DNA of 64,000 bases, taken from contig NZ_AP023362.1 of assembly GCF_018326285.1 (NCBI RefSeq), forward strand, positions 5,890,001 to 5,954,000, in the 5' to 3' direction. The DNA is from Mycolicibacterium sp. TY81 (lineage in GTDB: Bacteria; Actinomycetota; Actinomycetes; Mycobacteriales; Mycobacteriaceae). Every line of letters starts with the position of its first letter. Within the stretch, counting starts at the first letter, position 1. A program made the translations under genes and the position numbers. The notes beneath the pieces are model-generated. The model saw nothing but the letters and a program-made list of their open reading frames with translations, had not been told where the DNA came from and did not search any database. This document shows, piece after piece, positions 59,341 to 64,000 of this stretch.

Positions 59341-60786
59341 ATGTTCATCGACAACCAATGGGTGGACGCGGAGTCCGGGGAGACGATCGAGAGTATCAAT
59401 CCCGCGACGGGTGAGGTGCTGACTCGTATTCCTAGTGGAACAGCCGCTGATGTCGATCGCGCGGTCCAGGCGGCGCAGCGTGCGTTTGCGGGCTGGAGGG
59501 CGACCACGGTGACGGAACGGGCGAACGCGTTGAACAGGATCGCCGACCTGCTGGAGGCTGACGCCGAGCGTTTCGCGGTCCTGGAGTCGCTGGATGTGGG
59601 CAAGCCGATTCGCGAGTCGCGCGTTCTCGACGTGCCCATCGCCATTGATCACTTCAGGTACTTCGCCGGAGTGATTCGCAGTCACTCAGACGAGGCGGCC
59701 GTGCTTGATGAACAGACCCTCAGCCTCGTGCTGAGCGAACCGCTTGGTGTGGTTGGTCAGGTGATCCCCTGGAACTTTCCGTTGTTGATGGCAGCCTGGA
59801 AGATTGCCCCGGCAATCGCCACAGGGAACACCGTGGTGATCAAGCCATCGGAGATGACGCCGGTCAGCATTTCCGAACTGGCAAAGATTTTCGCGCAAGT
59901 TCTTCCCCCCGGTGTCGTCAACATCGTCACCGGCACAGGGCCGGTTGCCGGCCAGGCCGTGCTGGATCACCCGACGGTACAGAAGCTGGCATTCACCGGT
60001 TCCACCCGAGTCGGCTACACCGTCGCCGAAGCCGCAGCCAAAAGACTGGTACCAGCAACGCTGGAGCTGGGCGGCAAATCGGCGAATATCGTTTTCCCCG
60101 ACGCGAATTGGGACAAGGCCGTCGAGGGGGCAGCCCTGGCGATTCTATGGAATCAAGGCCAAGCCTGCGAATCCGGAGCTCGCCTCTTCATTCACGAGTC
60201 GATCTACGACCGTTTTATCGACGAACTAAAAGCCAAGTTCACCACGGCCCGCGTGGGGGATCCCCTCTCACCAGACACCCAGGTGGGCTCGTTGATCAGC
60301 AAAGCCCAGCTGGAGCGCGTGTTGGGTTATGTAGAAACCGGTCGTGCTGAAGGTGCCACGGTTTTGACGGGTGGTCGCCGGCTCACTGGCGGGGACTACG
60401 ATTCCGGATTCTTTGTCGAGCCGACAATATTGGTCGATGTGCGCAACGATATGCGCGTTGCATCGGAAGAGATCTTTGGCCCCGTTCTCGTTGTTATCCC
60501 ATTCAAGGACGAGGATGAAGTTATCGCCTTGGCCAACGACTCAGAATACGGACTCGCCGGCACAGTGTGGACCCAAGACATCAACCGTGCACTTCGCGTG
60601 GCACGCGCGGTGGAGACCGGTCGGATGTGGGTGAACACCGCCCATGAGATCCCTGCGCATGCACCCTTCGGGGGCTACAAGAAATCCGGTCTGGGCCGCG
60701 AAGCCTACAAATCCATGCTTGACGCGTACACCCACAAGAAGAACATCTACGTGAGCATGAACGAAGCTCCGCGCGGACTGTTCTAA
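59341..60786 (+). CDS. NAD(P)-dependent aldehyde dehydrogenase
   Basis: A 481-residue aldehyde dehydrogenase. Motifs: VIPWNFPLLMAAWKIAPAIA (N145), the TGSTRVG cofactor turn, general base E242 in LELGGKSANIV and catalytic C276 in NQGQACESGARLF, with EEIFGPVLVV later. It oxidises an aldehyde to the acid in the cytoplasm. The old-yellow-enzyme gene follows 61 bp downstream. IS3 copy A abuts the ATG, so the native promoter and ribosome-binding site are displaced; the frame is open upstream into the IS, and a fused N-terminus is possible. Confidence 0.92.
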   Translation: MFIDNQWVDAESGETIESINPATGEVLTRIPSGTAADVDRAVQAAQRAFAGWRATTVTERANALNRIADLLEADAERFAVLESLDVGKPIRESRVLDVPIAIDHFRYFAGVIRSHSDEAAVLDEQTLSLVLSEPLGVVGQVIPWNFPLLMAAWKIAPAIATGNTVVIKPSEMTPVSISELAKIFAQVLPPGVVNIVTGTGPVAGQAVLDHPTVQKLAFTGSTRVGYTVAEAAAKRLVPATLELGGKSANIVFPDANWDKAVEGAALAILWNQGQACESGARLFIHESIYDRFIDELKAKFTTARVGDPLSPDTQVGSLISKAQLERVLGYVETGRAEGATVLTGGRRLTGGDYDSGFFVEPTILVDVRNDMRVASEEIFGPVLVVIPFKDEDEVIALANDSEYGLAGTVWTQDINRALRVARAVETGRMWVNTAHEIPAHAPFGGYKKSGLGREAYKSMLDAYTHKKNIYVSMNEAPRGLF

Positions 60787-60847
60787 ATCGCGTATCCCAT
60801 CGCTGCACAAGATTGAAACCATCACACCAACACCGGAAAGAAAAGAA

Positions 60848-60968
60848 ATGAAAGACTCAGTGCTGTTCACCGCTACCAAGCTCGGCCCCTATGAGGTCAA
60901 GAATCGCATCGTTCTTCCCCCGTTGACCCGTTCGCGCAGTTCGCAGCCCGGCAACGTACCCAACGAAC
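60848..60968 (+). pseudogene. Old yellow enzyme / ene-reductase, 5' piece
   Basis: MKDSVLFTATKLGPYEVKNR, then IVLPPLTRSRSSQPGNVPNE, is the start of an NemA/OYE-type protein, including the PPLTRSR segment at the FMN site. The frame enters IS3 copy B after NVPNE. It rejoins at 62238 (LMADYYTQR) when the IS and one AAC are removed. A purine-rich AAAGAAAAG precedes the ATG. Confidence 0.9.
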
Positions 60969-61038
60969 GGGTCTGCTGCACGAATAGGTGACATCTGAGT
61001 TGGCTTGCCCAGCATGGGCGGGCTGGAAGGATGTCCCC

Positions 61039-61347
61039 ATGGCAAGGCCCTACCCCCGCGAGTTCCGCGACGACGTCGTCCGGGTCGCTCGCAACCGCGA
61101 TGACGGTGTAACGATCGAGCAGATCGCCACCGATTTCGGAGTGCACCCGATGACGCTGCAGAAATGGCTCCGTCAGGCCGACATCGACGAAGGCACCAAG
61201 CCCGGCAAGAGCGCCAGCGAGTCCGGTGAGCTGCGCGAAGCCCGACGGCGGATCAAACTGCTAGAGCAAGAGAACGAGGTGCTGCGTCGGGCCGCAGCGT
61301 ATTTATCGCAGGCCAATCTGCCGGGAAAAGGGTCTACCCGCTCGTGA
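61039..61347 (+). CDS. IS3-family transposase OrfA (copy B)
   Basis: The same 102 residues as in copy A, with helix-turn-helix and coiled coil intact. Its partner orfB is frameshifted, so this copy cannot move by itself as read. Confidence 0.9.
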   Translation: MARPYPREFRDDVVRVARNRDDGVTIEQIATDFGVHPMTLQKWLRQADIDEGTKPGKSASESGELREARRRIKLLEQENEVLRRAAAYLSQANLPGKGSTRS

Positions 61348-62202
61348 AAGAGCTCGCCGCCGACGGGATCCCCGTCGCGGTGACGTGCCGGGTACTCAAG
61401 CTCTCCCGCCAACCGTATTACCGCTGGCTGGCCGACCCCATCACCGAGGCCGAACTCATCGAGGCCTACCGCGCCAATGCGCTGTTCGACGCGCACGCAG
61501 ACGATCCGGAGTTCGGCTACCGCTACCTCGTGGAGGAGGCGCGCGATGCCCGGCGAGCCGATGGCCGAGCGCACCGCATGGCGGATCTGCTCGCAGAATC
61601 GACTGTGGAGCGTGTTTGGTAAGAAACGCGGCAAGAACGGCAAAGTCGGGCCGCCGGTGCACGACGATCTTGTCGAGCGTGACTTCACCGCTGAAGGGCC
61701 AAATCAGTTGTGGCTCAGTGACATCACTGAGCACCGCACCGGTGAGGGCAAGCTCTACCTCTGTGCGATTAAGGACGTGTTCTCCAACCGGATCGTCGGC
61801 TACAGCATCGACTCCCGAATGAAGTCACAACTGGCCATCCGGGCACTACACAGCGCGGTAGCCCGACGCGGAGATGTCGCGGGGTGCATTCTGCACTCGG
61901 ATCGCGGATCTCAGTTCCGGTCAAGGAAATTCGTACACGCCTTGAATCAACACGAGATGGTCGGCTCTATGGGCCGTGTCGGAGCCGCCGGCGACAACGC
62001 CGCCATGGAGAGCTTCTTTAGCCTGCTGCAGAAGAACGTGCTCGACCGCCGCCGCTGGGACACCCGAGAACAACTCCGCATCGCGATCGTCACCTGGATC
62101 GAGCGCACCTACCACCGGCGCCGCCGCCAGTCCGGCCTCGGGCGGTTGACCCCGATCGAATTCGAAGCAATCATGACCACACCGGCCAGTCAGGCCGCGT
62201 GA
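61344..62202 (+). pseudogene. IS3-family transposase OrfB (copy B) with one-base insertion
   Basis: Matches copy A up to LVEEARDA, where one C is added near 61550 (GATGCCCGGCG in place of GATGCCGGCG). After the shift the rest of the protein (MAERTAWRICSQNRLW to ASQAA) is open in the next frame, with all DDE residues present. A single-base change in a C run may be a sequencing error. Confidence 0.88.
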
Positions 62203-62234
62203 CCGAAACTGTCACCTGATCGTGCAGCAGACCC

Positions 62235-63241
62235 AACTCATGGCGGATTACTACACGCAGCGCAGTGGTGCCGGGTTCATGGTGACCGAAGGTACGCAGA
62301 TCGAACCGCGCGGGCAGGGCTACGCCTGGACACCCGGGATCCACAACCTTGAACAGGTTGCGGGTTGGCGCAAAGTCACCGATGCGGTTCACACCGCCGG
62401 TGGGGTGATCTTCAACCAGCTCTGGCATGTGGGACGGGTGTCGCACACCTCGTTGCAGCCCGACGCCGGCGCACCGGTCGCCCCGTCGGCCATCACCGCG
62501 GACGCCGTGAAGGTTTTCGTGGAAACGGGCCCGGGAGCCGGAGCGCTGGCGCCGCCGTCGCCGCCGCGGGCTCTGACGACCGGCGAGGTCAAAGACGTCG
62601 TGCAGCTCTACGCCGACGCCGCGCGCAATGCTCTCGACGCCGGATTCGACGGGGTGGAAATCCACTCAGCCAACGGGTACTTGGTCAACCAGTTCATGTC
62701 CACCCATACCAACCACCGCAACGACGAATACGGCGGTTCCCTGCAGAATCGCCTCCGGTTCCTGCGCGAGGTGGTCGAGGCAGTTGCCGGCGTCGTCGGT
62801 AAAGACCGTCTGGGTGTGCGGTTTTCGCCATTGTTCACCACCACTGGCGAAGACCGTGTCTACCTTGGCCTTGTCGAAGATGACCCCCATGAGACCTACA
62901 TCGAGGCGGTAAAGATCCTCGAAGAGGTTGGCATCGCATACGTGTCGTTGGCCGAGGCCGACTGGGACAACGCTCCCGAAATGCCGGAAAGCTTCCGTGT
63001 CGCAGTGCGCGAAAACTTCAGCGGAACCATCCTACTGGCGGGCAAGTACACCGCCGAACGCGCAGTCCGTGCCATTGAGGCTGGCTGGGCCGACTTGATC
63101 GCCTTCGGCCGACCGTTCATCGCCAACCCAGACCTGCCCGAACGGATCGCCAACGACTGGCCGCTCAACACCCCGGACCCGAGCACCATGTACGGCGGCA
63201 CCGAGAAAGGCTACACCGATTACCCCACCTACCGTAGCTAG
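62235..63241 (+). pseudogene. Old yellow enzyme / ene-reductase, 3' piece
   Basis: About 335 residues from ELMADYYTQRSGAGFMVTEG on, with FNQLWHVGRVSH, the flavin/substrate motif GVEIHSANGYLVNQF and the phosphate-binding end ADLIAFGRPFIANPDLPERI. Joined with the 5' piece it makes a full-length (about 375-residue) FMN-dependent ene-reductase for activated alkenes, nitro compounds or similar. An internal ATG at 62240 could give a product lacking the first 41 residues, which include part of the FMN site, so activity is unlikely. Confidence 0.9.
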
Positions 63242-63252
63242 TAACCGAACCA

Positions 63253-63291
63253 CGTCTTGCCGTGCAGTCGATCAGGCTGCACGGCAAGACG
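63253..63291 (+). terminator. Strong hairpin terminator after the ene-reductase gene
   Basis: A 15-bp perfect inverted repeat: CGTCTTGCCGTGCAG at 63253-63267 and CTGCACGGCAAGACG at 63277-63291, loop 9 nt. It begins 12 bp after the stop and closes the aldehyde dehydrogenase/ene-reductase operon. No T run follows. Confidence 0.85.
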
Positions 63292-63630
63292 AGTCGCACC
63301 TCGGACGCTCCGCGGCCCAGCCGAACCGCCTACGAGAAACGTTTCATGCGGACCCAACCGCGAAGCCGCCAACGAGGTACGACATGCGCCGACGACGATC
63401 ACCGATGGGCCGCGCAGCGTTCTGGCCAACTACCCAGCGCATCGGCACAAACTCGCAGGTACGCTAGTCCCTATACACGACAGGATCCGCAACATGTCCG
63501 TTCTCCAGCTCCCGGTGTGTCGAACTAGCAACGCCGCCACTGGATGTAGGCCCACGTTTACTAACTACTGTGCAACATCCGTCAGATCGGCGGCCCACCC
63601 GCGTAGCATGACCACGAAAGGGATCATAAA
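63292..63630. other. Intergenic stretch before the ArsR-type gene
   Basis: About 340 bp without a supportable gene. Base composition falls toward the ArsR-type gene. The final 30 bp contain AAAGGGATC upstream of the ATG, a possible ribosome-binding site. Confidence 0.45.
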
Positions 63631-63978
63631 ATGCTGAGCACTTCACCTGAACGTACTAATTCCCAGAATTCAATAAGTATTGATGTCAACGAGGCATTGA
63701 AAGCCCTCGATAACCCTACCCGATTAACGATACTCAGTTGGCTCAAGGATCCGCGAAAAAATTTCCCCGAACAGGATATCGATCCACAAGAAGTCGGCGT
63801 GTGCGTGAGTATCATTCAAAAGCATGTCGGCTTATCACAGTCGACAGTGTCGTCATATATGGCAGTTCTGCAACGCGCGCAATTGGTAACCTCCCGACGG
63901 ATCGGGCCCTGGACGTACTACAAACGGCACGAAAAGAATATTGAGTCGCTGCTGGAAGCCTTGAATGCGCTGATTTAA
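63631..63978 (+). CDS. ArsR-type winged-helix regulator
   Basis: A 115-residue winged-helix protein: VNEALKALDNPTRLTILSWL, then VSIIQKHVGLSQSTVSSYMA (recognition helix) and VTSRRIGPWTYYKRHEKNIE (wing). One cysteine (C54 in EVGVCVS) is present; there is no ELxxCxC metal motif, so metal sensing is doubtful. The coding DNA is clearly poorer in GC than the rest of the window, suggesting separate origin. It may regulate the aldehyde dehydrogenase/ene-reductase genes through the AT-rich repeats at 57987. Confidence 0.87.
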   Translation: MLSTSPERTNSQNSISIDVNEALKALDNPTRLTILSWLKDPRKNFPEQDIDPQEVGVCVSIIQKHVGLSQSTVSSYMAVLQRAQLVTSRRIGPWTYYKRHEKNIESLLEALNALI

Positions 63979-64000
63979 CCGCTGCGCGCTCTCCTTCGCT

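Larger units (their letters stand above)
60969..62234 (+). mobile_element. IS3-family element, copy B, inside the ene-reductase gene
   Basis: A 1266-bp element, same ends as copy A, opposite orientation. The triplet AAC lies at 60966-60968 and 62235-62237. It differs from copy A by one added C in orfB. With copy A it brackets the aldehyde dehydrogenase gene as an inverted pair. Confidence 0.94.

Noticed and set aside
1..64000. CRISPR arrays, rRNA or complete tRNA genes
   Set aside because: No regularly spaced repeats and no rRNA- or full tRNA-like sequence noticed on either strand.

Overview
The window is GC-rich actinobacterial DNA, almost certainly from a Mycobacterium or Mycolicibacterium. 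The supporting marks are an mce gene block with its MceG-type ATPase, an antigen 85 mycolyltransferase fragment and a full-length Emb-type arabinosyltransferase. It reads as an accessory region (plasmid or genomic island): several insertion sequences from four transposon groups (IS3, IS256, IS21 and a TniA/TniB-like element), many with readable target duplications, lie among metabolic and stress genes, and many host genes are broken. I found no rRNA, complete tRNA, CRISPR array, replication or conjugation gene.

Layout. 1-7.0 kb: a decayed mce locus (end of mceC, then mceD, mceE and an mceF split by an IS3 element), followed by scraps of an antigen 85 gene and of mceG. 7.2-11.6 kb: SDR, enoyl-CoA hydratase, two peroxiredoxin-type proteins, a flavin-binding PPOX protein and a TetR regulator. 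13.7-17.4 kb: a four-gene sulfonate uptake and desulfonation operon (ssuA-C-B-D order). 17.7-26.8 kb: a redox-stress block with an AhpD-like protein, two ECF sigma/zinc anti-sigma pairs, a peroxiredoxin-GAF fusion, SDR, haloalkane dehalogenase, TetR, a second peroxiredoxin-like protein, a DUF417 (RclC-like) membrane protein and an alpha/beta hydrolase. Four near-identical operators tie much of this block together. 27.1-34.4 kb: an envelope cluster (DsbA, CcdA, beta-propeller lipoprotein, arabinosyltransferase, methyltransferase). 34.6-36.8 kb: CGNR regulator and a DinB-like/PPOX pair.

37.3-44.4 kb: one NAD(P)H-binding reductase gene is cut into three pieces, by an IS3 element and by an IS256-bounded composite transposon whose outer ends carry the same 9-bp target duplication. 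44.6-50.6 kb: an AcuI-like reductase with an AcuR-like TetR, a second TetR split by an IS256 copy, a cysteine hydrolase, a remnant sigma/anti-sigma pair and a second DUF417 gene. 50.6-57.5 kb: two more IS256-family elements, an IS21 end and a three-gene TniA/TniB-type transposon. 58-63.3 kb: aldehyde dehydrogenase and an old-yellow-enzyme gene, flanked and split by two nearly identical IS3 copies, closed by a strong terminator. An ArsR-type regulator ends the window.

Most intact cargo suggests handling of xenobiotics and oxidative or electrophilic stress: dehalogenase, hydrolases, sulfonate monooxygenase, ene-reductase, aldehyde dehydrogenase, peroxiredoxins and RclC-like proteins. Several disruptions can be undone on paper (mceF, the NAD(P)H reductase, a TetR, the ene-reductase), giving uninterrupted proteins, so these insertions are recent. 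A caution: several broken transposases differ from an intact reading only by one-base changes in C or G runs, so some frameshifts could be sequencing error.
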